Source: Bacillota bacterium
GTDB taxonomy: Bacteria; Bacillota; DTU065
Assembly: GCA_012842235.1 (NCBI GenBank)
Contig: DUTE01000238.1
Coordinates: forward strand, 1 to 6,214
Direction of reading: 5' to 3'
Length of the DNA stretch: 6,214 nt
Shown: positions 1-6,083 of the stretch, one piece after another
How the letters are laid out: each line of letters opens with the position of its first letter
Position numbering within the stretch: position 1 is the stretch's first letter
Translations under genes and position numbers: made by a program
Notes under the pieces: generated by a model
Databases searched by the model: none
Seen by the model: only the letters and a program-made list of their open reading frames with translations
Told to the model about the DNA's origin: nothing

Positions 1-163
1 AATCTGCTAAAGATGTAACTTCTATGCCAGTTGCAGCAACAACTGGAATACCTCGCTTTTTTAATACTTCTAAGGTCTCAAGATCTTGCTTTGTTGCTTG
101 TAGTTTGCCATCAATTAAAGTCCCATCAAGATCTGAGACTATTAGTTTAATCTCCTTTTTCAA
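1..163 (-). CDS. HAD-superfamily phosphatase, Cof-like, N-terminal part only
   Basis: The first 54 residues of a gene that leaves the window on the left. Residues 7-15 read LIVSDLDGT, which is HAD motif I; the two Asp would be the nucleophile and the acid/base of a Mg-dependent phosphohydrolase. Residues 39-46 (IPVVAATG) form the strand ending in the motif II Thr. Cof/sugar-phosphate phosphatases usually continue as ATGR, but here Ile follows. The start is TTG at 163-161. An in-frame TGA lies only two codons upstream and no ATG or GTG is available, so the TTG is well fixed. A GGAGG at 179-175, inside the end of the preceding gene, is 11 nt away. The TTG overlaps the stop of the HD-GYP gene by four bases (TTGA), which implies co-transcription and coupled translation. 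The substrate cannot be told: the cap domain and motifs III and IV are outside the window. Confidence 0.8.
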   Translation of the reverse strand, partial: MKKEIKLIVSDLDGTLIDGKLQATKQDLETLEVLKKRGIPVVAATGIEVTSLAD

Positions 164-1368
164 GCCGTGTCATACCTCCATATCTCATTTCCTAAGCTAG
201 CTAAAACTGGGACACTTGCAATAAGTATCTCTTTATCAAAGTGTCCTTCACTTTTTTGCAAAACTTTAATAGCAGCCTCAACAGTTAAGTTCTTTGTGTA
301 CGGTCTATTTGATGTTAAAGCATCAAAAGCATCGGTGATGCTGATAATTCTTGCAAGATAGGGAATCTCCTCCCCTTTAAGACCATCTGGATAGCCTGAA
401 CCATCAAGCCTTTCGTGATGAGCCCCAGCAATAGGGGCTATATCTGCAAAAAATGGTGCCATTGCTAGTAATTCTCTACTTAATACTGGGTGCTGTTTAA
501 CTATCCTCCACTCAAAAGCGGTTAATTTCCCTGGTTTATCAAGAAGTTTTTTAGGCACAGCGAGTTTTCCTATATCATGTAAAAGACTTGCCTGCCGAAG
601 CTTTCTTAGCTCTTCTTGGTTAAGATTTAATGCTTCACCAACACCTACTGAATAGAAAGAAACTCTATAAGAATGTCCTGCAGTATAGGTATGTCTACAG
701 TCGATAATCTGAGCTAAAACTTCAACAACTAGGTCTAATTGATCTAATTCGTCTGCCTTATCTTTTAGACCTCTTTCTTTGAGCCAAAAACGGCGAAGTT
801 CCTCAGTAATTGCCTCTGAATCATGCAAAATCCCCCAGATATCAGGGGTAAGCAAAGGAAAAAGAGCATCGACTAATTTAGGATCGAATTGGGGGTTATC
901 CCTAAATTGATCCTCTAGTCTAGCCTTCGTTATCTTAGGGTTTTGGTAAAGACAGATATCTACATAATCTGCAAGACCTACAATTCTAGAGCCAAGGGGG
1001 ATCTCGTCTCCTTTTAAGCCCAAAGGATACCCTGTACCATCAAAAGCTTCATGATGATAGCGAACAATCTCAGCTTCTTTTGTTAGCTCCATTAAAGAAA
1101 GCATAACTCCCCCACGCCACGGATGGGCAAAAACACGGGGATTGTTTCTCTCACCAAACAAGTGAATTATATGATCTGTTAAACCTATTGCCCCTATATC
1201 GTGTAATAACCCTGCTCGGAGTAGTTCTTCGGTCATATCAGGGCATATTTCTTCAGCTAGTAGAGCACTTAACAGTGCAGTGCGTCTGGCATGTAGTAGT
1301 TTGTGTTCTCCGTCCCAATCAAGAGCCGTAGCAAAAATATTTAGAACTTCCTCAATAACTCCAGCCAC
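160..1368 (-). CDS. Tandem HD-GYP domain protein (putative cyclic-di-nucleotide phosphodiesterase)
   Basis: About 402 residues, two HD-GYP-type metal phosphohydrolase domains joined by a helical linker, with no signal peptide, membrane segment or sensor domain, so probably cytoplasmic. Domain 1 (about 15-145) has H26, H56-D57, H82, H105-H106, GTGYP at 111-115 and D134, but HDIGA replaces HDIGK and the usual DALTSxRPY is absent (DYVDICLYQ). Domain 2 (about 205-385) is canonical: H232, HDIGK at 264-268, H293, H317-H318, GSGYP at 323-327, then D346 in TDAFDALTSNRPY. HD-GYP enzymes typically hydrolyse c-di-GMP to pGpG or GMP; activity here is inferred, most safely for domain 2. The start is taken as GTG 1368 because GGAGGTG (1384-1378) lies just upstream with suitable spacing. 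A longer frame from TTG 1386 would contain that site and has no Shine-Dalgarno of its own. The stop overlaps the downstream HAD gene by 4 bases. Confidence 0.88.
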   Translation of the reverse strand: MAGVIEEVLNIFATALDWDGEHKLLHARRTALLSALLAEEICPDMTEELLRAGLLHDIGAIGLTDHIIHLFGERNNPRVFAHPWRGGVMLSLMELTKEAEIVRYHHEAFDGTGYPLGLKGDEIPLGSRIVGLADYVDICLYQNPKITKARLEDQFRDNPQFDPKLVDALFPLLTPDIWGILHDSEAITEELRRFWLKERGLKDKADELDQLDLVVEVLAQIIDCRHTYTAGHSYRVSFYSVGVGEALNLNQEELRKLRQASLLHDIGKLAVPKKLLDKPGKLTAFEWRIVKQHPVLSRELLAMAPFFADIAPIAGAHHERLDGSGYPDGLKGEEIPYLARIISITDAFDALTSNRPYTKNLTVEAAIKVLQKSEGHFDKEILIASVPVLASLGNEIWRYDTA

Positions 1369-1382
1369 AGGTGTAAACACCT
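1369..1382. promoter_or_regulatory. Dyad symmetry over the HD-GYP ribosome binding site
   Basis: AGGTGTAAACACCT is a perfect 6-bp inverted repeat around two central bases, sitting between the Shine-Dalgarno and the chosen GTG and overlapping the GGAGGTG. In RNA, AGGT could pair with ACCT across a six-base loop and hide part of the ribosome site; in DNA it could be an operator. Arms this short are expected about once by chance in a window of this size, so only the location makes it notable. Confidence 0.3.
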
Positions 1383-1415
1383 CCAAAAAGAGCAGTCAAT
1401 ATCTTTATTTACTTA

Positions 1416-1446
1416 ACTATATCATAAGACAAAAACCACTTGCCAA
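1416..1446 (-). promoter_or_regulatory. Sigma-A promoter for the HD-GYP gene (extended -10)
   Basis: On the minus strand an extended -10, TGATATAGT (TG at 1424-1423, TATAGT at 1421-1416), lies about 50 bases upstream of the GTG start. TTGGCA at 1446-1441 is a near-consensus -35 with a long 19-bp spacer. Alternatively GATATA at 1423-1418 pairs with it at 17 bp. Transcription would start near 1409, leaving a leader of about 40 nt that includes the dyad over the ribosome site. Confidence 0.5.
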
Positions 1447-1482
1447 TCTAGATAACTTCACACTTAGACGACGACTATAAGG

Positions 1483-1491
1483 TGATATACT
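1483..1491 (+). promoter_or_regulatory. Extended -10 promoter for the DUF2164 gene
   Basis: TGATATACT has the TGn extension followed by a 5/6 match to TATAAT. No good -35 hexamer is found 16-18 bp upstream, which fits extended -10 promoters. The start of transcription would fall near 1498, giving a leader of about 27 nt that carries AGGGGTGA at 1511-1518. It mirrors the TGATATAGT of the divergent HD-GYP promoter. Confidence 0.45.
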
Positions 1492-1524
1492 TGTCTTAAA
1501 ATAACACATTAGGGGTGATTGTTT

Positions 1525-1752
1525 ATGGCTCTACATTTAGTTATAGATAAAGAGAAGAGGAAAATCCTAATTGAGGAGATAAAAAGATACGTAAAAACAG
1601 AACATAACCAAGAGATAGGCGATTTAGCTGCTGGTTTTTTATTAGATTTCTTTATAGAAAAGATTGGCCCTGAATTTTACAACCAGGGAGTCTTTGATAG
1701 CTATACCTATATGAACGATGTTATTTTAGATCTCTTAGCACTGCAGAAATGA
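1525..1752 (+). CDS. DUF2164 family small protein
   Basis: A 75-residue acidic, soluble protein matching DUF2164 as I recall the family: an opening hydrophobic/charged stretch (LVIDKEKRKILIEEIKRY), the central EIGDLAAGFLLDFFIEKIGP at about residues 31-50, then FYNQGVFDSY and a short C-terminal helix. The family has no established function. Length is normal, and there is no signal peptide or membrane helix. ATG 1525 is preferred because AGGGGTGA (1511-1518) lies six bases before it; the in-frame TTG at 1519 abuts that site and is too close. It is the only plus-strand gene here, divergent from the HD-GYP gene and convergent with gpsA, so it is probably monocistronic. Seven T follow the stop but no convincing hairpin precedes them. 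Confidence 0.8.
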   Translation: MALHLVIDKEKRKILIEEIKRYVKTEHNQEIGDLAAGFLLDFFIEKIGPEFYNQGVFDSYTYMNDVILDLLALQK

Positions 1753-1839
1753 TTTTTTTATGGGAATCTCTTCCTTACCACATACTAACTAGTGGGCTTT
1801 TTTACACGATAACAGAGATAAACTGTTGTTTTTAAGAAA

Positions 1840-1881
1840 TTTTAGGCCATCAGATCTATTATTAGAAATGATGGCTTAAAA
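1840..1881 (-). terminator. Hairpin in the convergent gap, possible gpsA terminator
   Basis: Positions 1840-1852 pair with 1869-1881 over 13 bp (one G-U in the plus-strand RNA) around a 16-base loop; the core is GCCATCA/TGATGGC. On the minus strand, downstream of the gpsA stop, the stem is followed by TTTCTT, a modest U-rich tail. On the plus strand the tail is poorer. Some termination in both directions between the convergent genes is plausible. Nothing else is recognised in 1753-1911. Confidence 0.45.
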
Positions 1882-1911
1882 GCTTATTATATTTGAAGAT
1901 AACAAGTTATT

Positions 1912-2922
1912 TTACTTCTTCGGCAGCAGATAATTTAACTCTTCCTGGGGATCTCTTGTCATTAGAAGAGGAGCAATCTCTTGGGGAGATTTTTCTCCTT
2001 GTAATACTAGTAGTACCTCTTTTACTATAGGTAGTTCAACCGCATATTTTTGCCCTAGTCTATAAGCTGACTCAGCAGTAAAAGCGCCTTCAACAACCAT
2101 TTTGCTTGAGCTTGTAATATCTCTCAAGGTCTTTCCTTGAGAGAGCATAATACCTGCTTGGCGATTCCTGCTATGTGGGCTTGTACAGGTTGCAATTAAA
2201 TCTCCCATACCAGAGAGGCCTGCAAAGGTTAGAGGGTTTGCACCCATTCTTACACCAAGACGTGCCATCTCCGCAAGGCCTCTTGTTATAAGTGCACCTC
2301 TAGCATTATCACCATAGCCAAGCCCATCAGCTATCCCTGTAGCAATAGCTATAACATTTTTTAAAGAACCACCGATCTCTACGCCTGTTATATCATCACT
2401 AGCATAGATACGAAAAGATGGCAGAATAAGTTTTTCTTGGACCTCTTTTACGAGGTTTTGATCTTTCCCTGCCAAAACACAGGCGGTAGGCAGAGATTTG
2501 GCTACCTCTTCTGCATGGGTCGGCCCAGATAAAACTAAAACAGGATGCCTGCCTTTGGTCTCTTCCTCTATTACTTCACTTATTCGTGCTAAAGTCTTCA
2601 TCTCAATGCCTTTAGCACCATGGACTAAAACTGCCTGAGGTAAGAGATAGCTTTGGAGATCTTTGACTACTGAACGCATGTATTGAGCTGGGCTCATTAA
2701 AAGAACTAACTCTTCTTCTTTGAGAAATGCAAAAGAGTCTGTCGCTTTAACTGTCTTAGGAAAGGTTATTCCTGGAAGATAGGTCTTATTGGTATGCTCC
2801 TTGTTTATCTCCTCTACTACCTCTAGGCTGTGAGCCCAGATTGTTACCTTATAGCCTGCTTGGGCATAACTATAAGCAAGAGCACTCCCCCAACCTCCTG
2901 CACCAATTATTGCCATTTTCAT
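1912..2922 (-). CDS. gpsA: NAD(P)-dependent glycerol-3-phosphate dehydrogenase
   Basis: Cytoplasmic enzyme interconverting dihydroxyacetone phosphate and sn-glycerol 3-phosphate, which supplies the backbone for membrane phospholipids. The 336 residues match the family length. The N-terminal Rossmann fold opens with GAGGWGSALA (7-16). The family motifs follow in order: HGAKGIE (101-107), LSGPTHAEEV (131-140), GGSLKNVIAIATGIADGLG (184-202) with the presumed catalytic Lys188, NARGALITRGLAEM (206-219), and FAGLSGMGDLIATCTSP (233-249) followed by SRNR (251-254). All expected signature residues are present, so it should be active. ATG 2922 is chosen because AAGGGGAGG (2940-2932) lies nine bases upstream; a longer frame from GTG 2952 would translate through that site. 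The gene has its own gap upstream after the 34-bp palindrome, so it may be transcribed separately, though I could not place a convincing promoter. In many Firmicutes gpsA lies by other envelope or ribosome genes; here it follows a spore-coat-type gene. Confidence 0.96.
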   Translation of the reverse strand: MKMAIIGAGGWGSALAYSYAQAGYKVTIWAHSLEVVEEINKEHTNKTYLPGITFPKTVKATDSFAFLKEEELVLLMSPAQYMRSVVKDLQSYLLPQAVLVHGAKGIEMKTLARISEVIEEETKGRHPVLVLSGPTHAEEVAKSLPTACVLAGKDQNLVKEVQEKLILPSFRIYASDDITGVEIGGSLKNVIAIATGIADGLGYGDNARGALITRGLAEMARLGVRMGANPLTFAGLSGMGDLIATCTSPHSRNRQAGIMLSQGKTLRDITSSSKMVVEGAFTAESAYRLGQKYAVELPIVKEVLLVLQGEKSPQEIAPLLMTRDPQEELNYLLPKK

Positions 2923-3041
2923 ATATAAAAGCCTCCCCTTATAGACTCTCACTATCTAGATACAAAAACTTCTAGTTCTTTATTTTATCTTCCATATCCT
3001 TTGCTTCTATCCTTTTGTAATCTCTCTTGTTTGTTTAAGCG

Positions 3042-3075
3042 GTTAAACGGCTGCCCCTAGGGGCAGCCGTTTAAC
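3042..3075. repeat. 34-bp perfect palindrome
   Basis: Two 17-base arms meet at 3058/3059 with no mismatch; the centre is CCCCTAGGGG and the outer ends are GTTAAACGG and CCGTTTAAC. It lies 27 bp past the stop of the SPOCS/LysM gene in a 179-bp gap, the right place for that operon's terminator. As RNA it would form a very stable hairpin with a CUAG loop. Neither strand has a U-run right after it (CGCTTAAAC on minus, ACTTGCTTG on plus), so it is not a classic intrinsic terminator. A 3'-end stabiliser, a dispersed palindromic repeat or a protein site are alternatives. The rest of the gap, 2923-3041, is AT-rich with no clear promoter. Confidence 0.85.
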
Positions 3076-3101
3076 ACTTGCTTGTCACAAATTACTTAAA
3101 C

Positions 3102-4721
3102 TTATTTTTTCTGTTTTCTTAAAATCACTCTTTGGCCTGGAATTAGTTCTTCTGTTTTTAAGCCATTATCTTCAAGGATACTCTCTAGTGGTATCTGATA
3201 TTTTTGTGAGAGTTTCCAAAGGGAATCATCATCTTCAGCTGTGATAAAAGTAATATAAGCAGGTTCTTCTTCTATTTCATCATATACCATAGCTTCGATC
3301 AGACAATTAAGTGCCTCTGGGGCTGATACTTCAGCTAATAGAAGTAAAGATGCAGATATCTCTAAACCACTTTCTGTAATCTGGTGTCTAAACGATTCAG
3401 TGTTTACTTCGATACCAATAACCTCTGCATCTACCTCAAGACCAGTAAAATCTATAGGTGCATTAAACTCTAAAACATCATCCCAGTATACACTGTGGAG
3501 TTCTCCATCGATACCTGTGTAGATAATCTCTAATGAACAGCTACCAGCAGCATATAAGGTATCGTGCGCCCATTCGGTGTGTTCTATTCTAGGTATTACC
3601 TGTACTCTAAGCATCTCTACTGGCTCAGGCAAACCTTCTGGTAGCCTAAGAAGTGCTTCGGCATTGGTCTTTGCTGGGGCAGAGACTACTTTTCTTCTTA
3701 TGCTCAAAGTACCATTTCGAGTAACAATCCTTCTTCCTGCTACACTCTCTGCTTCGGAGATCAAACCTACTCGTTTGGGTGCGGTTAATTCGCTTTGTAT
3801 ATTTAGACCTACATCAAGCCTTAGTTCATCTTCTATGCGGGCATAACTTACATAATCTATAGAGATTTTGCTTCGACTGAGTATGTTATCTCCCATTAAA
3901 TTCTCAAGTCTTTCTTCAAAGGCTACAGCCCCAGGAAGATAAACTGACTGCACCACTGCAGTATCACCTAGTTCTCTAACCACAAGTAAATTAAGATCTA
4001 TTGAACCTAGAATTGTTATGCCACTGCCATCGCCAAGTTCTCTTTTTATCTGGGGTTTCACAGCTACATCAACAAGACGTAATACTCCAAGGGGTAGGGC
4101 TATATTGCCACTTATATTCACACTTTTGCCGATTTTACCTGCGTATTCTTCAAGAAGTAGTTCGCGCTTTTCAATCTTAATCTTCTCTGGTGGTGTTATT
4201 AATATGTCCCCTAAAAATTTGAGCCGTTTGGTACACATCACTAGCACTTCGTGGCGTAGGCTAGCATCGATTAATAGTCGTTGTTCTTTCTCTACTTCAT
4301 AATCGATATTGGCCAAAAAGGTCCGCAGTATTGGTTCATCACCTGGCTTGGCATCTGAAACATCGATAAAATACTCAAAATCAGCTACATCCTTAAACTC
4401 TACTTTTTCAATAAGATCTAAAGCAAGCTCGCCTGTGTTTACTGGTACATAGAGAAGATCGAGGCTTAAAACACCCTGAAACAAAACTTTACCTGTTTCC
4501 ACAGTAACACTAGTAACTTTGGGACGGCCTAAAACACTTAAAACTCGAGAGATTGCCGGTTTGGAAGCAGGAAGTTCCACTGTAAATTTTAGATACGATG
4601 TAGATTCTCCTCTGCCAGCAATGTCTCTTATTCTTAAAGTGTTCTCAGACACCTGTATACCCAAAATACTCCCCCCTTTGCTATCTTCTCTAGGAATATA
4701 TGCCACAAAATGCTTTATCAT
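3102..4721 (-). CDS. SPOCS (DUF3794) x3 and LysM protein, SipL-like spore coat morphogenesis protein
   Basis: A 539-residue soluble protein with no signal peptide. Three DUF3794/SPOCS-like repeats can be seen: about 42-115 (VLFQGVLSLDLLYV ... VEF), 200-270 (ITILGSIDLNLLVV ... VAF) and 358-420 (LYAAGSCSLEIIYT ... LEF), each with the G-x-hydrophobic strand and a closing hydrophobic-F. A C-terminal LysM lies at about 489-535 (DDSLWKLSQKYQI, then LIPGQRVIL). This is the arrangement of SipL of Clostridioides difficile, which binds SpoIVA through LysM and is needed to attach coat to the forespore; a coat role in the mother cell is inferred. Start ATG 4721 overlaps the upstream stop as ATGA, with no Shine-Dalgarno, so translational coupling is likely. 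An in-frame TTG at 4748 would need a 31-bp overlap and also lacks a ribosome site. Not every SPOCS/LysM protein is a true SipL, so no gene symbol is given. Confidence 0.88.
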   Translation of the reverse strand: MIKHFVAYIPREDSKGGSILGIQVSENTLRIRDIAGRGESTSYLKFTVELPASKPAISRVLSVLGRPKVTSVTVETGKVLFQGVLSLDLLYVPVNTGELALDLIEKVEFKDVADFEYFIDVSDAKPGDEPILRTFLANIDYEVEKEQRLLIDASLRHEVLVMCTKRLKFLGDILITPPEKIKIEKRELLLEEYAGKIGKSVNISGNIALPLGVLRLVDVAVKPQIKRELGDGSGITILGSIDLNLLVVRELGDTAVVQSVYLPGAVAFEERLENLMGDNILSRSKISIDYVSYARIEDELRLDVGLNIQSELTAPKRVGLISEAESVAGRRIVTRNGTLSIRRKVVSAPAKTNAEALLRLPEGLPEPVEMLRVQVIPRIEHTEWAHDTLYAAGSCSLEIIYTGIDGELHSVYWDDVLEFNAPIDFTGLEVDAEVIGIEVNTESFRHQITESGLEISASLLLLAEVSAPEALNCLIEAMVYDEIEEEPAYITFITAEDDDSLWKLSQKYQIPLESILEDNGLKTEELIPGQRVILRKQKK

Positions 4722-5683
4722 AACTGCTTGGGTATATTCAGGTGCCAAAGTCGATCATCTCTTTGGGTTGCCTGCCAAAATATCACTCCACTTAGGTGAT
4801 AACTATCACATATTTTGACAAGTCTTTTAATCTCTTGAGTACTTAAAATTTTAATAATATGTCTTCTCTGGTTTTGTCTAAACTGAAAAACAATCTCTCC
4901 ATGGAGCTTTTTACCTTTAACTCCCCTTTTTCTTAAAAAATCCATCGTCTCATCGTAGGGTTTTTCTAAGGGATAGCCTTCTACTACCTCACTATCAATT
5001 AGCTTTCTTCTTCTACTAGAAGACCTTTTGGGTTGCTCTTTCTCTGTTTCGAGAAGCCATTCAAAGGCATTAAGAGGAATGCCAAGGTAGAGATCTTTCC
5101 AAGCGAAGTCTCGTAAAAGAATCTGTATCTTCTCGGGAATCTGTTCTTCAAGAATCGGTCTTTGAAAATCAGTAGAAAAAGACCAGGGTAGATAGATAAA
5201 GCCTTGTGCTTTTCTACCTAACGAGAAAAGCTCTACCTTTTTTTGCCCTTTCACTCGACTAAACGCTATAAAAAACGGGTATTTGCGGATTTTAAGAAGA
5301 GTTGTTGCCATAAATGGAGTTTTTTCCGGAATAAGTACTTTATTTCTACTTTTATCGTTATCAAGATAATCTAATACAAAATCTGCCCCATTTAAGGTAC
5401 CTAAAACACCAACTTTAGGGTTAAAAACACGCTTCAATGCTTCATCTTGATCTCTATAATAAGTGTTACCAAGGTTCTTTCTAGTTTTTAGATACCAAAA
5501 CAACTGTCTATCTGCTTTGCCATAAGGAGGTAGATGGAGGTCTCTTCTTAAATACGCTAGAGCCTCTAGAGTCTTGTAACCAAAATAACCATCGATCTCG
5601 CCTGGGTCGTAACCTAGTTTTTGCAGTTTCTCTTGAAAAACATATACTCTTTTGCCTTTTGAACCAAGTTTTAATGCACTCAT
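4718..5683 (-). CDS. Peptidoglycan-binding domain protein with degenerate GH18-like C-terminus
   Basis: A 321-residue protein without signal peptide. Residues 1-65 are a clear PG_binding_1 domain: LKLGSKGKRVYVFQEKLQKL, GYDPGEIDGYFGYKTLEAL, then a closing helix. The rest is basic and not a confident family match, but its order recalls the second half of GH18 spore hydrolases such as YaaH: YPFFIAFSR (135-143), AQGFIYLPW (159-167), DLYLGIPLNAFEW (197-209, compare K-LGIP-YGYDW) and a final stretch 263-313 ending LSGVIFWQATQRDDRLW. The segment before it is too short for strands 1-3. The DxxDxDxE site is absent or broken: DYLDNDKS at 105-112 keeps the Asp spacing but has no Glu. I infer a non-catalytic wall or coat-binding protein. 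The ATG 5683 start follows AGGGG at 5699-5695; TTG 5689 in frame is an alternative. It is coupled by ATGA to the SPOCS/LysM gene, suggesting partners in spore assembly. Confidence 0.75.
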   Translation of the reverse strand: MSALKLGSKGKRVYVFQEKLQKLGYDPGEIDGYFGYKTLEALAYLRRDLHLPPYGKADRQLFWYLKTRKNLGNTYYRDQDEALKRVFNPKVGVLGTLNGADFVLDYLDNDKSRNKVLIPEKTPFMATTLLKIRKYPFFIAFSRVKGQKKVELFSLGRKAQGFIYLPWSFSTDFQRPILEEQIPEKIQILLRDFAWKDLYLGIPLNAFEWLLETEKEQPKRSSSRRRKLIDSEVVEGYPLEKPYDETMDFLRKRGVKGKKLHGEIVFQFRQNQRRHIIKILSTQEIKRLVKICDSYHLSGVIFWQATQRDDRLWHLNIPKQL

Positions 5684-5745
5684 TAACAATCCATCCCCTA
5701 AAACATCCTATGCCATATGCTTTAGGGATAAAACATTTAAAAGAC

Positions 5746-5779
5746 AAAAAAAGAGGACTACCCGAAGTCCTCTTTTTTT
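5746..5779 (-). terminator. Intrinsic terminator of veg (bidirectional)
   Basis: GAGGACT (5753-5759) pairs with AGTCCTC (5766-5772) around a six-base loop, flanked by seven A and seven T that extend the symmetry to 14 bp. On the minus strand it gives a GC stem followed by seven T, right after the veg stop; the stop codon TAA (5780-5778) itself touches the A-tract. It works equally on the plus strand on paper. It separates veg transcripts from the peptidoglycan-binding gene. Confidence 0.92.
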
Positions 5780-6038
5780 AAGCTCCTACGCCTATTCTTT
5801 TGTTATCTATACGTAACTCCACAGTCTCTGTTAATACATCAGCATAACTGTAAGTCACTCTAGACAGGGCATGGTCTTCGCTGAGTTTTATTACAAATAT
5901 ATTAGGATAAATTCCTTCTATAACTCCCTCAGCTTCCATAATTCGGCGTCTACCTTTGTTGGCTCTAATCTGTACCTTTTGGCCAACTAACCCTGTAAGA
6001 TCTTCTCTAATACGGTCCAATGCGTTGGTTCCGCTCAT
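5778..6038 (-). CDS. veg: Veg family protein
   Basis: 86 residues, the same length as Bacillus subtilis Veg as I recall it, with the family core: an N-terminal helix (ALDRIREDLTGLVGQKVQIRANKGRRR), the strand-rich middle (GVIEGIYPNIFVIKL) and the diagnostic RVTYSYADVLTETVEL at about 59-74. It is predicted to be a small Sm-like/KOW-like beta-barrel protein in the cytoplasm. In B. subtilis Veg stimulates biofilm matrix genes by countering SinR and affects spore germination; whether that holds here is unknown, and no sinR is in view. ATG 6038 is preceded at seven bases by AAGGGGG (6052-6046); a longer frame from GTG 6074 would contain that site and start almost at the transcription start. It has two strong tandem promoters and its own terminator, so it is a highly expressed single-gene unit. 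Confidence 0.95.
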   Translation of the reverse strand: MSGTNALDRIREDLTGLVGQKVQIRANKGRRRIMEAEGVIEGIYPNIFVIKLSEDHALSRVTYSYADVLTETVELRIDNKRIGVGA

Positions 6039-6059
6039 CGAGACGCCCCCTTCCAATTT

Positions 6060-6078
6060 TGGCGACTTGTCCACGCCA
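6060..6078 (-). promoter_or_regulatory. 5' leader stem-loop of veg mRNA
   Basis: TGGCG and CGCCA (6078-6074 and 6064-6060 on the minus strand) form a 5-bp GC-rich stem with a nine-base loop at the very 5' end of the transcript expected from the proximal promoter (start near 6077). A hairpin here could protect the 5' end from decay. It stops well before the Shine-Dalgarno at 6052, so it need not block translation. The stem is short and may be coincidental. Confidence 0.35.
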
Positions 6079-6083
6079 TGCTC

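Noticed and set aside
1778..1803. CCAC/GTGG hairpin followed by six T downstream of the DUF2164 gene, as its terminator.
   Set aside because: The stem is only 4 bp with a 10-base loop; the T-run is good but the hairpin is too weak to call.
2932..2980. TTGTAT ... TATAAG as a gpsA promoter.
   Set aside because: The -10 abuts the Shine-Dalgarno, so transcription would start inside or after it; the -35 is also poor.
3577..4302. Plus-strand frames of 89 and 94 codons opposite the SPOCS/LysM gene.
   Set aside because: Antisense shadows of a well-supported gene, rich in Ser/Leu/Arg as expected from reverse reading, without ribosome sites.
5684..5695. Three-codon mini-ORF (ATG GAT TGT TAA) whose stop overlaps the ATG of the wall-binding gene, as a leader peptide.
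   Set aside because: Its ATG lies inside the Shine-Dalgarno region and has no ribosome site of its own; probably coincidence.
5508..5747. 79-codon minus-strand frame overlapping the peptidoglycan-binding gene.
   Set aside because: It is a shifted-frame shadow, crosses the promoter and terminator region, and has no recognisable domain or ribosome site.
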